DNA of 64,000 bases. Source: an uncultured Lactobacillus sp. (GTDB taxonomy: Bacteria > Bacillota > Bacilli > Lactobacillales > Lactobacillaceae). Location: NCBI GenBank assembly GCA_910589675.1, contig CAJUTO010000004.1, forward strand, positions 42,088 to 106,087, in the 5' to 3' direction. Positions 24,752-33,344 of this stretch are shown piece after piece; position 1 is the first letter of the stretch, and every line of letters begins with the position of its first letter. The notes below the pieces were generated by a model. The model searched no databases, was not told the origin of the DNA, and saw only the letters and a list, made by a program, of their open reading frames with translations. The position numbers were made by a program, and so were the translations under genes.

Positions 24752-26149
24752 CTAAATAAAAAATATTCTTCTCTTGGAAGCGGCACCATAACCAAAGACT
24801 TGTAAACGATGGCGATTTAGATCGACATTTACTACATATCCAGCAAATTCATTATTATAATCCATCTTCCGATTCCAATTTTTATTATATTTTGTAGTTA
24901 AGGAATGATTTGGACCCATTAAAGCAGAACAGTTAAACAAAATATATTGAATACCATTAATACGGTATTGATCTTCTCGATGGCGATGCCCGCAAAAGTA
25001 AGCAATAATTCGAGCGTCTTTAATATTGGTGAAATCAAAATCATTAGACAATCTAAATTCTGGTGGAACACCTGCACTTGAATGCATTCGACCTTTTTCT
25101 TTTTGATTAAAAGCAACCAGTAACTCATGAAGAGAACGGCCATTATATTTCAACGCATTGGATCCTTTACGGTTAATTGGGTTAGCATGGCTCATAAAGA
25201 TGATCTTTTTGCCAGAGGACTTAGATAAGATCTCAATAATTTCTTCCATCTGATCTTCTCTAACCGCTAAAGTAATTTTAGTATCATATTTCTTTTGGCC
25301 TTTACTGTCTAACTCATAAGGAAGATCAGAGGTATTAATAGAGATGATTCTGACATCATCAAAATCATAATATCCTACCCCATGTTGACGCGAAATGTAG
25401 TGGATACGCGCTTGTTTATACATATCGGGCCACATGATATTTTCAAATTCGTTTTCAGGAAAAGATGCTTTTAAATCATGGTGTTCATCGAACTTATCAT
25501 TTTCATCATGATTTCCCTTAATCATCATGTAGGGAATTTTATCAGATTTAAATGCTTCTTTTAACTTATAAAGTTCACTTTCACTTATAAGCCCCGCATC
25601 GGAACCATCAATCCAGTCTCCTAAGTGAGCCTTCAAATTAAGCAAGCCTGATTCATCTAAATAGGAAAATTCGCGCACATGGGTTAGACCATTCCAGCCA
25701 TAAAAATCAGAACTATTTTTATCCTTGAAGTGAGTATCAGTAATCACACTAATATTAACTGAATTTTCTCCCTCACGAATATGACTTTTTACCTCGTCAG
25801 TAAACTGATCCAAGTAGCGTTCTACTTGATAACGACGACCTGTTTCAGTATTTTTAAAAGCACGGAAACGTCCTAAATCTTCATCAAACATTCTAACATA
25901 TTCAGGTGCGAGTTTCTGCGTACTCTCAGGACTTAATGCTTGATGCAATACCCCTTTTTCGTCTTTATAAACTGTTAATACATAGGGCTTGCCCCCTGGA
26001 GTATCCTCTTCTTGATCAACATGATACTCACCAATCGTGGTAAAACTTTGCATGGGATCGATCATTTTACTATCACGGTGTAAAGATGATCGTTTTTTTG
26101 CTCCCATCATTTTGTCAACTAAGCCTCTAGTTTGTCTAAATATCTTCAT
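24752..26149 (-). CDS. Calcineurin-like metallophosphoesterase
   Basis: A 465-residue protein with the metallophosphoesterase motifs in order: DTHF, GDWIDG, GNHDEND, SHAN and GHRHRED. About 145 residues precede the catalytic domain and do not match a family I know. No signal peptide was found, so it should be cytosolic. The ATG at 26149 is chosen because the longer frame starts inside the upstream gene's terminator; GAGG lies eight bases before it. The substrate is unknown. Confidence 0.85.
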   Translation of the reverse strand: MKIFRQTRGLVDKMMGAKKRSSLHRDSKMIDPMQSFTTIGEYHVDQEEDTPGGKPYVLTVYKDEKGVLHQALSPESTQKLAPEYVRMFDEDLGRFRAFKNTETGRRYQVERYLDQFTDEVKSHIREGENSVNISVITDTHFKDKNSSDFYGWNGLTHVREFSYLDESGLLNLKAHLGDWIDGSDAGLISESELYKLKEAFKSDKIPYMMIKGNHDENDKFDEHHDLKASFPENEFENIMWPDMYKQARIHYISRQHGVGYYDFDDVRIISINTSDLPYELDSKGQKKYDTKITLAVREDQMEEIIEILSKSSGKKIIFMSHANPINRKGSNALKYNGRSLHELLVAFNQKEKGRMHSSAGVPPEFRLSNDFDFTNIKDARIIAYFCGHRHREDQYRINGIQYILFNCSALMGPNHSLTTKYNKNWNRKMDYNNEFAGYVVNVDLNRHRLQVFGYGAASKRRIFFI

Positions 26150-26174
26150 ATCATTCGCCTCAAAGACAAAGAAA

Positions 26175-26196
26175 AAGTCGGTCATATTACCGACTT
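26175..26196 (-). terminator. Terminator of the 26204 gene
   Basis: AAGTCGGT pairs with ACCGACTT across a short loop, followed by TTTTTC on the minus strand. Confidence 0.85.
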
Positions 26197-26203
26197 GAAA
26201 AAA

Positions 26204-26689
26204 CTATGCATTATGTTCTAAAGCGTAAGTCGCAAGTCCTAGTGATAAGACAGCATCTTTAGATAGTACTTCCTCTAAATCTTTTGCCGCAATGGATTGA
26301 ACGGCACCAATAACCTTAAGACTGTAAGTGATAACATGATAATCAATTTCAGGATTATAAATATCATCTTCATAAGGATTTTCATGATTATAAGTTAAAT
26401 TGATTTCATCTTTATCAACATAGCCATCTACATGATTAGTCAAAATACGATCATGTAAGTCTACAAGTTTGTTTGAAAGTTTAATTAAAGTAAGCTTGTG
26501 ATCACTTTCTGCTTCGTAATATTGTTCTTCAGTCATATTGAAGTAATCCTTAATTGGATTGTTAAGGACATTCAAGCCATCGATTACTTTATAAACTGCA
26601 TCTGCATCAAAGTGTTGTTCGCCGCTTAAGATTTTATCTTGCGATAAAGCTAAATCATCGGCAAGCATCATGGTATCTAGTTTTTCCAT
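26204..26689 (-). CDS. Conserved hypothetical protein
   Basis: A 161-residue acidic, mostly helical cytosolic protein without membrane segment or recognised motif (MEKLDTMMLADDLALSQ at the start, LGLATYALEHNA at the end). The start is the ATG preceded by GAGGAGGG; the longer frame begins before that ribosome site. It is monocistronic, with its own terminator. No family was recognised and no function is claimed. Confidence 0.8.
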   Translation of the reverse strand: MEKLDTMMLADDLALSQDKILSGEQHFDADAVYKVIDGLNVLNNPIKDYFNMTEEQYYEAESDHKLTLIKLSNKLVDLHDRILTNHVDGYVDKDEINLTYNHENPYEDDIYNPEIDYHVITYSLKVIGAVQSIAAKDLEEVLSKDAVLSLGLATYALEHNA

Positions 26690-26760
26690 AAAACCCTCCT
26701 CGAAATTCATCCTATATTATAACAAAAAATCGCTAAGGGACTACTCCTTAGCGATTAATT

Positions 26761-27573
26761 TTAAACAAGTTTCTTCCGGATCCAACCTGAAATCCAGTCA
26801 ATGATGACTACCATTACAATAATTCCAAGTAAGATAATGCCCACCCGATTCCAATCACGCGTGTTTAAAGCAAACATCAATGGCGTACCGATACCACCAG
26901 CACCTACCAAACCAAGAATTGATGCAGAACGAACCGAAACATCAAAACGGTAAAGCGTATTTGAAATTAAAGCTGGCATTAAGTTTGGCATCGTCGCAAA
27001 CATGGCAATATTAAATTTAGAACCACCAACTGCAGTAATGGCTTCGTTGGCACCATCGCCCAAGTTTTCAATTGCTTCTGAGAACAATTTAGCTAGCATC
27101 CCTACTGAGTGGAATCCTAATGCCAAAACACCAGCTGCCGCACCAGGTCCAACTGCTTTAATAAACATTAACGCCAAAACAATTTCAGGGAATGATCTGA
27201 TTGCTGTCAAAATGAAGTGGCCTGACCGACTCACAAACCATTTCTTGTGCTTAGTATTAGCTGCCCAAAAGGCAAATGGAATTGAAATAATTGCGGAAAT
27301 AAATGTTCCTAAAAAGGCAATACAAAGGGTTTGCCATAATTGAGTAATTAAATCTTCGCCAGTTCCGTTATAAACATATTTCCATTCTGGATGGAAAAGA
27401 CCAGAAAAGATTGATCCAATCAACTTGTAAAAGTTGGGACTAAGTTTCATTGGCATCCCTGTAAAGGACCAAATAATTAGCAAAGCGGTAATTATAAATG
27501 TTGCCCAGTAGCCAACGCGTTTTTTCATGTTAACGGGCTTGACTGGCAATTTCTTTACTGTGTTAGTATCCAT
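26761..27573 (-). CDS. phnE: Phosphonate-type ABC transporter permease 2
   Basis: A 270-residue inner-membrane permease with about six helices and the ABC contact loop EAITAVGGSKFNIAMFATMP. It pairs with the 27573-28370 permease; stop and start codons of the two overlap (TAATG). It is the last gene of phnD-phnC-phnE-phnE. The system would import phosphonate, phosphate ester or a related oxyanion. No C-P lyase genes are nearby, so the true substrate is open. Confidence 0.9.
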   Translation of the reverse strand: MDTNTVKKLPVKPVNMKKRVGYWATFIITALLIIWSFTGMPMKLSPNFYKLIGSIFSGLFHPEWKYVYNGTGEDLITQLWQTLCIAFLGTFISAIISIPFAFWAANTKHKKWFVSRSGHFILTAIRSFPEIVLALMFIKAVGPGAAAGVLALGFHSVGMLAKLFSEAIENLGDGANEAITAVGGSKFNIAMFATMPNLMPALISNTLYRFDVSVRSASILGLVGAGGIGTPLMFALNTRDWNRVGIILLGIIVMVVIIDWISGWIRKKLV

Positions 27574-28370
27574 TATTTCATAACCGCCTCTCTAAATTTA
27601 GATGAAATGTAGTCAATAATGAAGACTACTAAGAAGATGACAAGGATGATTAAGCCTGTTTGGGCATAGTTGAATCTTCCCAAACTAATTTGAAGAAGAA
27701 CACCAATACCACCAGCTCCTACATAACCTAAAACAGTTGATGCACGGACATTAATTTCAAACGCGTATAAAACATAAGAAATAAAGTAAGTAATAACTTG
27801 TGGCAACACTGCTTCACAAATAATTTGAAGCTTATTTGCCCCAACGGCCACCATAGCTTCGATAGGACCGGGATCAATAGTTTCAATTGCTTCATAGAAG
27901 AGCTTAACTACTACTCCAAAAGTAAATACTGTTAAAGCTAAAACACCGGCCAATGGTCCAATACCCACAATTGCAGCGAAAATCGCACCAAGTAAAAGAT
28001 CAGGCACAGTTCTAATGATGTTCATAATGATCTTTAATACACCAACTACAATTTTGTTTTTAACAATGTTTCTTGCAATTGCAAACGAATAAACAAAGGC
28101 GATGATTGACCCTAAGAATGTACCTAAGATCGCCATCTTAATGGTTTCAATTAATGGATTTAATACAGTGGAAAAGTAGTTCCAATCTGGATGGCACATT
28201 TCAACAAAGATATCGCTAAATTGGCCAAAATTTTTAAACAAATCACTAATATGAGTATCGGTATCTTGAACAGATAAGAAGAAGCCTGCAACTAACACCA
28301 CAATCCAAACCAAATTCATGATTTTGAATTTTCTTTTTGGGAGTTGTAAATTCTTGTCAGAATTAGTCAT
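27573..28370 (-). CDS. phnE: Phosphonate-type ABC transporter permease 1
   Basis: A 265-residue membrane permease with the PhnE loop [21 protein letters not shown] and about six helices. The start overlaps the end of the ATPase gene by 8 bp, and its stop overlaps the second permease start. It forms the translocation pore with that permease. Confidence 0.9.
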   Translation of the reverse strand: MTNSDKNLQLPKRKFKIMNLVWIVVLVAGFFLSVQDTDTHISDLFKNFGQFSDIFVEMCHPDWNYFSTVLNPLIETIKMAILGTFLGSIIAFVYSFAIARNIVKNKIVVGVLKIIMNIIRTVPDLLLGAIFAAIVGIGPLAGVLALTVFTFGVVVKLFYEAIETIDPGPIEAMVAVGANKLQIICEAVLPQVITYFISYVLYAFEINVRASTVLGYVGAGGIGVLLQISLGRFNYAQTGLIILVIFLVVFIIDYISSKFREAVMK

Positions 28371-29130
28371 TCTTCTTCTCCTTATCTACATAAATATCCT
28401 TAAAGACGGATTCTGGAGTTTCGCTCATCTTGCCGTCATAAACAATTTCGCCCTTGCGAACTCCGATCACACGATCACCGAATTCTCTGGCGAGTTCTAC
28501 ACTGTGCAAGTTAGCAATCACAGTCATGCCATATTCTTGATTTAACATCTTGAGATCTTTCATAACATGCTTTGAAGTACGTGGGTCAAGAGACGCAGTT
28601 GGCTCATCAGCTAAAATAATTTTAGGATCTTGGGTTAAAACACGCGCAATTGCAACACGCTGTTGTTGACCACCAGACAATTGATCCGCGCGAGTATAAA
28701 CTTTATCAGCTAAATCTACACGTTGAAGTGCTTCATAGGCCTTTTGTTTATCTTCCTTTGAGAAAAGATTAAAGGTCGTCTTCCAAGTTGGGTAATATGC
28801 AATTCGTCCGGCTAAAACATTTCTTAAAACACTAGAGCGTTTTACCAAATTAAAACTTTGGAAAATCATCCCAATTCCGCGACGGATTAATCTAAGTTCT
28901 TTCCCCTTTGCTTTGGTAATTGATTTACCATCAATGATAATATCCCCACTAGTAATGTCTTGAAGACGATTAATTGAGCGCAAAAGTGTTGATTTACCAG
29001 CACCTGATAGACCTACGATTACTACAAATTCACCCTTGTTAACTTTAAGATTAATATCGTTAAGACCTACAGTTCCATTATCATAAACCTTACGGACATC
29101 TCGTAATTCAATCATTGGCTTATCTGCCAT
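28363..29130 (-). CDS. phnC: Phosphonate-type ABC transporter ATPase
   Basis: A 255-residue ATPase. Walker [10 protein letters not shown], signature [13 protein letters not shown] and Walker [12 protein letters not shown] are all intact. The start is the ATG at 29130 ([16 protein letters not shown]), 13 bases after the phnD stop. The longer frame runs backwards into phnD and lacks a ribosome site. Confidence 0.93.
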   Translation of the reverse strand: MADKPMIELRDVRKVYDNGTVGLNDINLKVNKGEFVVIVGLSGAGKSTLLRSINRLQDITSGDIIIDGKSITKAKGKELRLIRRGIGMIFQSFNLVKRSSVLRNVLAGRIAYYPTWKTTFNLFSKEDKQKAYEALQRVDLADKVYTRADQLSGGQQQRVAIARVLTQDPKIILADEPTASLDPRTSKHVMKDLKMLNQEYGMTVIANLHSVELAREFGDRVIGVRKGEIVYDGKMSETPESVFKDIYVDKEKKND

Positions 29131-29143
29131 TTTTTCATACCCC

Positions 29144-30079
29144 TTACTTTCCATCTTCTTCTTTTTCAATAATCTTGTCGTATTTACGTACAACGTCGAA
29201 GTCTGAATCCTTAACTGGTACATAACCTTGGTGGGTGTAAAGCGAAGAAATCATTGCTTTTCCTTCTTTAGATTCCCCAATTTCAATAAACGCTTTAGCA
29301 AGTTTCTTCTTGAATTTTGGACTCATATCACTTCTAACGGCAATCGTGTCATTTGGAATTGGCTTAGTGAAGTAAATTGGTACAACTCTCTTCATGATGT
29401 CTGGCACATCGCCTTTAACCAAGTTACGTGCATCTTCAAATACAAATGCCGCATCAGTATCCCCATTTAAGACATCCAAAACAGCTTGATCGTGACCCGT
29501 AACAGTTACTAATTTACAATCTTTTAAAACATTCAAGCCCTTTTCTTGCAATTCGGCCACTGGATAAACATAACCAGCTGAAGAAGTTGGCGTTTGAACC
29601 GCAATCTTCTTACCCTTCAAGTCTTTCCAGCTCTTAATCTTAGAATTTTTACGTACTACAATTTCTGCACGATATGAATTAACCAAATCCTTAGTAGCTT
29701 CCCCACCTGGTTGCTTAACACCAAATCTTAAAGCTTGCAAAAGGACATCGGCAGCTCCTTGCTTATGAGCTAAAACATATCCATCTGGTGGCAAGAAACC
29801 AACATCAACTTTTCTAGATTTCATGGCTTCTACCACAGTCGTATAGTCAATTGACATTGTCACATGAACCGGAATTCCTAGCTTCTTAGATAGCATTTTT
29901 TCCATTGGCTTAGCTCTAGCTTCGAGCTTATTCGCTGCCTGACTTGGAACAAAAGCCACAGTTAAAGTTTTGGGAGTAAAATCCTTTTTTTCGCTCTTTT
30001 GTTTATTAGAGCAAGCTGAAAGGACAACCGCCAAAACAATAGGAATTATGGTAAACAGTACCTTTTTTAGTTTTCTCAT
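29144..30079 (-). CDS. phnD: Phosphonate-type ABC substrate-binding lipoprotein
   Basis: A 311-residue lipoprotein. The signal peptide ends in the lipobox LSAC (Cys near residue 23), then the PhnD-type periplasmic-binding fold ([58 protein letters not shown]). It is first in the operon, after AGGGGG and a leader of about 200 nt (30080-30295) that holds possible regulatory hairpins. Confidence 0.92.
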   Translation of the reverse strand: MRKLKKVLFTIIPIVLAVVLSACSNKQKSEKKDFTPKTLTVAFVPSQAANKLEARAKPMEKMLSKKLGIPVHVTMSIDYTTVVEAMKSRKVDVGFLPPDGYVLAHKQGAADVLLQALRFGVKQPGGEATKDLVNSYRAEIVVRKNSKIKSWKDLKGKKIAVQTPTSSAGYVYPVAELQEKGLNVLKDCKLVTVTGHDQAVLDVLNGDTDAAFVFEDARNLVKGDVPDIMKRVVPIYFTKPIPNDTIAVRSDMSPKFKKKLAKAFIEIGESKEGKAMISSLYTHQGYVPVKDSDFDVVRKYDKIIEKEEDGK

Positions 30080-30330
30080 TCTATCCCCCTACGACAGAAA
30101 AATGGCAACAAAAAAGACTCAACATGACACAAATAGTGTCATATCAAGCCTATCTTCAACTTTCTATTAAAAAACGAACAAAAATGCCGTCTTCAAAAAA
30201 AGGGAACACTGTGCCCACAGAAATGCAATTCACTCCAATTGTATTTCTTTTGATGTGCACAACTAATTCCCCCCTTTTTCTTTTATCAACGTTCATTTGT
30301 AATGATGATAACAGAAACATTCGGATTTTA
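30080..30330 (-). promoter_or_regulatory. Long leader of the phn operon
   Basis: On the minus strand a promoter candidate (TTGCTA, 17 bp, TTATCA, near 30330-30302) precedes about 215 nt without a convincing gene. Within it a hairpin GGGCAC/GTTCCC (one mismatch) is followed by seven T (30200-30194), resembling an early terminator. Nearer phnD lies a perfect palindrome, ATGACAC, five bases, GTGTCAT (30124-30142). The set could be an attenuator plus an operator. No known riboswitch was recognised. Confidence 0.4.
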
Positions 30331-30360
30331 GCAAGTACTATTTCAAAAATTTTTTCAATC

Positions 30361-30386
30361 AAAAAAGCCTGAGCACGCTCAGACTA
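30361..30386 (-). terminator. Terminator of the UspA gene
   Basis: AGTCTGAGC pairs with GCTCAGGCT on the minus strand, followed by six T. It isolates the stress gene from the phn operon. Confidence 0.9.
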
Positions 30387-30391
30387 AAAAA

Positions 30392-30883
30392 CTAATTTTT
30401 TCTCATAGTTGGCTTAATTGGATTATTGTCAATATCTGTTCTAACAATTAATACATCTGCCAATGCATGTTGGTTTACATATTCAGTAACTGAACCCATC
30501 AACATTCTTTCTACAGCGTTCAAACCAGTTGCACCCATCACAATTAAGTCGTCATGGTGGTCTTTGATAAAGTCATATGAAATAATACGTTTAGGACTAC
30601 CATAACGAATGTGGTAATCAATATCATCAAAGTTGAAATTATCGTGAGCCCACTTCTTCAAACTCTTCAAGTATTCTTCTGCATCTTGAGTCATTTGATA
30701 GATAGTGTCGCCAGAAATTAATGTGTCTTGCATTTCACCCATAAATTGACGAGTATCAATGACATTTAACACATCAACGTGAGCATTATCAGCAATCGCA
30801 ATTTTAACTGCTTTATCAAAGGCTCTTTCAGCTGATTCAGAACCATCAACAGGTACTAAAATACTTTCTTTCTTTTCTGCCAT
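30392..30883 (-). CDS. Universal stress protein, UspA family
   Basis: A 163-residue cytosolic protein of the UspA fold. The N-terminal ILVPVDGSE and the ATP-binding pattern GATGLNAVERMLMGSVTEYV (G-2X-G-9X-G-S/T) suggest the ATP-binding subgroup. The ATG at 30883 is nine bases after AGGAG; the upstream in-frame ATG touches the ribosome site and is unlikely. It is monocistronic. Confidence 0.9.
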   Translation of the reverse strand: MAEKKESILVPVDGSESAERAFDKAVKIAIADNAHVDVLNVIDTRQFMGEMQDTLISGDTIYQMTQDAEEYLKSLKKWAHDNFNFDDIDYHIRYGSPKRIISYDFIKDHHDDLIVMGATGLNAVERMLMGSVTEYVNQHALADVLIVRTDIDNNPIKPTMRKN

Positions 30884-31023
30884 ACCCTTCATCTCCTAGA
30901 TAAGTTTCCATTTACTTTATTTTAGCATAATTTTGAAAGCTGTTACTTTTTAGATAATTGTTTCTTTGAATGTTTGCTGTTAGAATTAAGGACAATGTTT
31001 TTACTTTGGAAGGGGGATTTTTT

Positions 31024-31827
31024 ATGTCCGAAAAATTAACTAATCAATTAATTGGTGTTACTAGTGGCCGCAACTTCCGTGAATTAGGCGGCTATCAAAC
31101 TATGTCTGGTAAAAAGATCAAAACCCACAAACTTTTAAGAACTGGGAATTTAGCCGATCTTTCTCCATTTGACTTAGATTTTTTAAAAGATTACGGGGTT
31201 AAATACGTAGTTGACTTTAGAAGTCGAGCTGAAGTTGATAAGCAACCTGATCGAGTTCCAGAAGGCGCAAAGTATGAATTTGATCCTGTTTTTAGTGAAG
31301 ACTTAACCAATTCATCAAAGAGTATCAATGATCTTGAAACTCAATCAAAAGATGACGCGAACTTTGGTTTTAATCATATGCTTTACGCTTATGAAGACAT
31401 GATCGAAAGTGACTCTGCTAAAAAAGCTTACCGTAAATTCTTTGACGCACTTTTGGCCAATGATAAAGATGGAGACGCACTTATTTTCCACTGTACTGCT
31501 GGAAAAGATAGAACTGGTTTCGGAGCGCTTTTAGCTTTAACAGCTCTTGGTGTACCACTTAGAGATATTAAGAAAGATTACTTACTTACTAATATCACTA
31601 CTAAAGACTTTATCGATGGTTTAATTGCTCGAGAAAAATCTAAAGGTAAGAATGATAATATTCTACAATCTATTCGCGATATTCAAAGTGTTCATCCTGA
31701 ATATCTTGATCACGCTATTAAAATCATCAATGACGATTACGGTAGTATTAACAATTACTTGCGCGATGTGATGCATCTTTCAAGTAGCGATATCATGGAT
31801 CTGCGCCGAATTTATTTGGAAAAATAA
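31024..31827 (+). CDS. Tyrosine-protein phosphatase
   Basis: A 267-residue enzyme of the bacterial DSP/tyrosine phosphatase group. The P-loop HCTAGKDRTG lies near residues 156-165, and GRNFRELGGY near 12-21 is the typical N-terminal signature of these proteins. The ATG at 31024 follows AAGGGGG; the longer frame has no such site. It could act on phosphotyrosine or phosphoinositide-like substrates. The gene stands alone and shares a bidirectional terminator with the convergent EIIA gene. Confidence 0.9.
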   Translation: MSEKLTNQLIGVTSGRNFRELGGYQTMSGKKIKTHKLLRTGNLADLSPFDLDFLKDYGVKYVVDFRSRAEVDKQPDRVPEGAKYEFDPVFSEDLTNSSKSINDLETQSKDDANFGFNHMLYAYEDMIESDSAKKAYRKFFDALLANDKDGDALIFHCTAGKDRTGFGALLALTALGVPLRDIKKDYLLTNITTKDFIDGLIAREKSKGKNDNILQSIRDIQSVHPEYLDHAIKIINDDYGSINNYLRDVMHLSSSDIMDLRRIYLEK

Positions 31828-31831
31828 TAAG

Positions 31832-31859
31832 AGTTGTCCTCCGGGGCAACTTTTCTTTT
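31832..31859. terminator. Bidirectional terminator
   Basis: AGTTGTCC pairs with GGGCAACT across a four-base loop, with T-rich tails on both sides, between two convergent genes. Confidence 0.8.
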
Positions 31860-32337
31860 AGAATTTTTGAAGTAAAAATTCGTAAATTGTATCAGGATCT
31901 TTAAAGCTAAACAAATTTTGTAACTCTTTTTCTGGAGTTTTTGCTAAAAAATCCATCACTTGACTTAATAGTTCAGCTTGACCATCTGGATGAGTATCCA
32001 AAAGCATAAATAAAAACTTTACCTCTAGTTTTTCTTGAGGTTTGATCATATTATTAAAAACTACTGGATTTTTCAAGCTTACTGGCACAATCAAATGCTT
32101 GTTGACAAATTCGCCTTCAGTGTGAGGAATTGCAACATTAGGCAAGTTTTTACCTAAAGTCTTGGTGCTCAATCCAGTGGGAAAGTTATGCTCACGCTCA
32201 ATAATATGTCCCAAGAAATTTCCTTTAACATATCCATTTTTTAGAAGTTCATCATAAGTATCTTTTAAAACTAAGTCTTGCGTGTCTTGATTGCTAATAA
32301 AAATCGCGTCCCGCGCAAAAATTTTTGAATTCGTCAT
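31858..32337 (-). CDS. PTS EIIA component, galactitol/fructose type
   Basis: A 159-residue cytosolic phosphocarrier. His72 in VAIPHTEGEF is the expected phosphorylation site. The surrounding pattern (FLGHIIEREHNFPTGL) is that of PTS EIIA type 2, closest to the galactitol subgroup. No EIIB, EIIC or regulator gene is next to it, so it is either an orphan that serves a distant permease or has a regulatory role. Confidence 0.87.
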   Translation of the reverse strand: MTNSKIFARDAIFISNQDTQDLVLKDTYDELLKNGYVKGNFLGHIIEREHNFPTGLSTKTLGKNLPNVAIPHTEGEFVNKHLIVPVSLKNPVVFNNMIKPQEKLEVKFLFMLLDTHPDGQAELLSQVMDFLAKTPEKELQNLFSFKDPDTIYEFLLQKF

Positions 32338-32457
32338 TTACTTTCCCCTTTTTTGTCTTTACTATTTCAACGGTAAAAGATCAAGACGTTTTTTTCAACT
32401 AAAAACATGATAAAGTTTAATTAATACGTAATTTTACTTTTATTTAAGGAGATACAA

Positions 32458-32934
32458 ATGGCAAAAACAAAAACTGTTTACTTTGGCGCAGGTTGGTTCA
32501 ATGAAAAGCAAAACAAAGCTTATAAAGAAGCTATGGAAGCTTTAAAGGAAAATCCTACTGTTGATCTTGAAAACAGTTATGTTCCTCTTCAAAACCAATA
32601 CAAGGGTATCCGCGTTGATGAACATCCGGAATACCTTCATGATATTGAATGGGCTTCTGCAACTTACCACAATGATTTAGTAGGTATTAAAACTAGCGAC
32701 ATTATGTTGGGCGTTTATTTACCTGATGAAGAAGATGTTGGTCTCGGAATGGAATTAGGATATGCATTAAGCCGCGGTAAATTCATTTTACTTGTTATTC
32801 CAGACGAATATTATGGCAAGCCAATCAACTTAATGAGCTGGGGCGTTTGTGACAATGCTATTAAGATGAGCGACTTAAAGGATTATGACTTCAACAATCC
32901 TCGTTTTGGCTTCTATGACGGTGCAGTTTATTAA
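32458..32934 (+). CDS. ntd: Nucleoside 2-deoxyribosyltransferase
   Basis: A 158-residue enzyme that swaps bases between deoxyribonucleosides in salvage. It follows the leichmannii/helveticus enzymes almost residue for residue: IYFGAG-type opening, ENSYVPLQNQYKGIRVDEHPE, GLGMELGYAL with catalytic Glu99, and the conserved FYDGAVY end. AAGGAG lies seven bases before the ATG. It is monocistronic. With nrdDG and prs it belongs to the nucleotide-supply theme of the window. Confidence 0.96.
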   Translation: MAKTKTVYFGAGWFNEKQNKAYKEAMEALKENPTVDLENSYVPLQNQYKGIRVDEHPEYLHDIEWASATYHNDLVGIKTSDIMLGVYLPDEEDVGLGMELGYALSRGKFILLVIPDEYYGKPINLMSWGVCDNAIKMSDLKDYDFNNPRFGFYDGAVY

Positions 32935-32942
32935 TTAAAAAA

Positions 32943-32985
32943 ATTGACCTCTTACTATTGTGCTTTAGTAAGAGGTCATTTTTGT
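32943..32985. terminator. Bidirectional terminator
   Basis: A 12-bp perfect stem TGACCTCTTACT/AGTAAGAGGTCA, with five T on the plus strand and a longer T-run on the minus strand. It ends ntd and would also end the minus-strand transcript from the 33230 promoter. Confidence 0.9.
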
Positions 32986-33228
32986 ATTCTATTATTTATC
33001 ATGAAAGTTGATCTTTCTATTTATATTTTTAATAATTGTTAGCGAAGTGAGTTAACTGTTATTAATTATTTCACCCTCATTTATACGAGGCTCTTATATA
33101 AATTGTCACTTCTTTGACTGCATTGCTTTAGTTAGCCCATTGGTATCACGAAGCCTTTCACAATCTCTTCTAACTATACTTCTCAGCCCATCGGAATCAC
33201 CTTTTCTTTATGTATTTCTTTCATTCTT
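32986..33228 (-). ncRNA. Short cre-controlled transcript with two micro-ORFs ending VIPMG
   Basis: The minus strand from about 33228 to the 32943 terminator contains no long ORF. Two tiny frames are seen: ATG at 33223 giving MKEIHKEKVIPMG, then GTG at 33161 giving MKGFVIPMG after AGAAGAG. Their DNA forms an imperfect direct repeat (GTGATtCCgATGGGCT and GTGATaCCaATGGGCT). Flanking GTTAG/CTAAC arms enclose the second copy. It may be a regulatory RNA, a peptide gene, or a leader whose operon was lost. I do not recognise it. Confidence 0.45.
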
Positions 33229-33234
33229 TACACT

Positions 33235-33275
33235 TATAATATACCTGATTTTCTTCAAAAAGTAAAGCGCTTTCA
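33235..33275 (-). promoter_or_regulatory. CcpA-type promoter (cre over the -35)
   Basis: TGAAAGCGCTTTAC (33275-33262 on the minus strand) is a near-perfect, palindromic catabolite-responsive element. It overlaps a TTTACT -35, with TATATT 17 bp downstream as -10. It faces away from nagA, whose terminator lies just upstream, so its target is the short transcript below 33228. Confidence 0.7.
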
Positions 33276-33290
33276 ATAAAATATTGCACT

Positions 33291-33326
33291 AAAAAAGTCC
33301 TATCTGTTTTCAGCAGATAAGACTTT
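33291..33326 (-). terminator. Terminator of nagA
   Basis: AAGTCTTATCTG pairs with CAGATAGGACTT, followed by six T on the minus strand. Confidence 0.9.
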
Positions 33327-33344
33327 TATTTTGCTTTTTCTGGA

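Noticed and set aside
26150-26185. N-terminal extension of the phosphoesterase
   Set aside because: It reads through the terminator hairpin of the upstream gene; GAGG precedes the internal ATG at 26149.
30156-30362. 68-residue minus-strand frame before phnD
   Set aside because: No ribosome site; the frame runs through the apparent promoter and hairpins of the phn leader, so a leader is a better reading.
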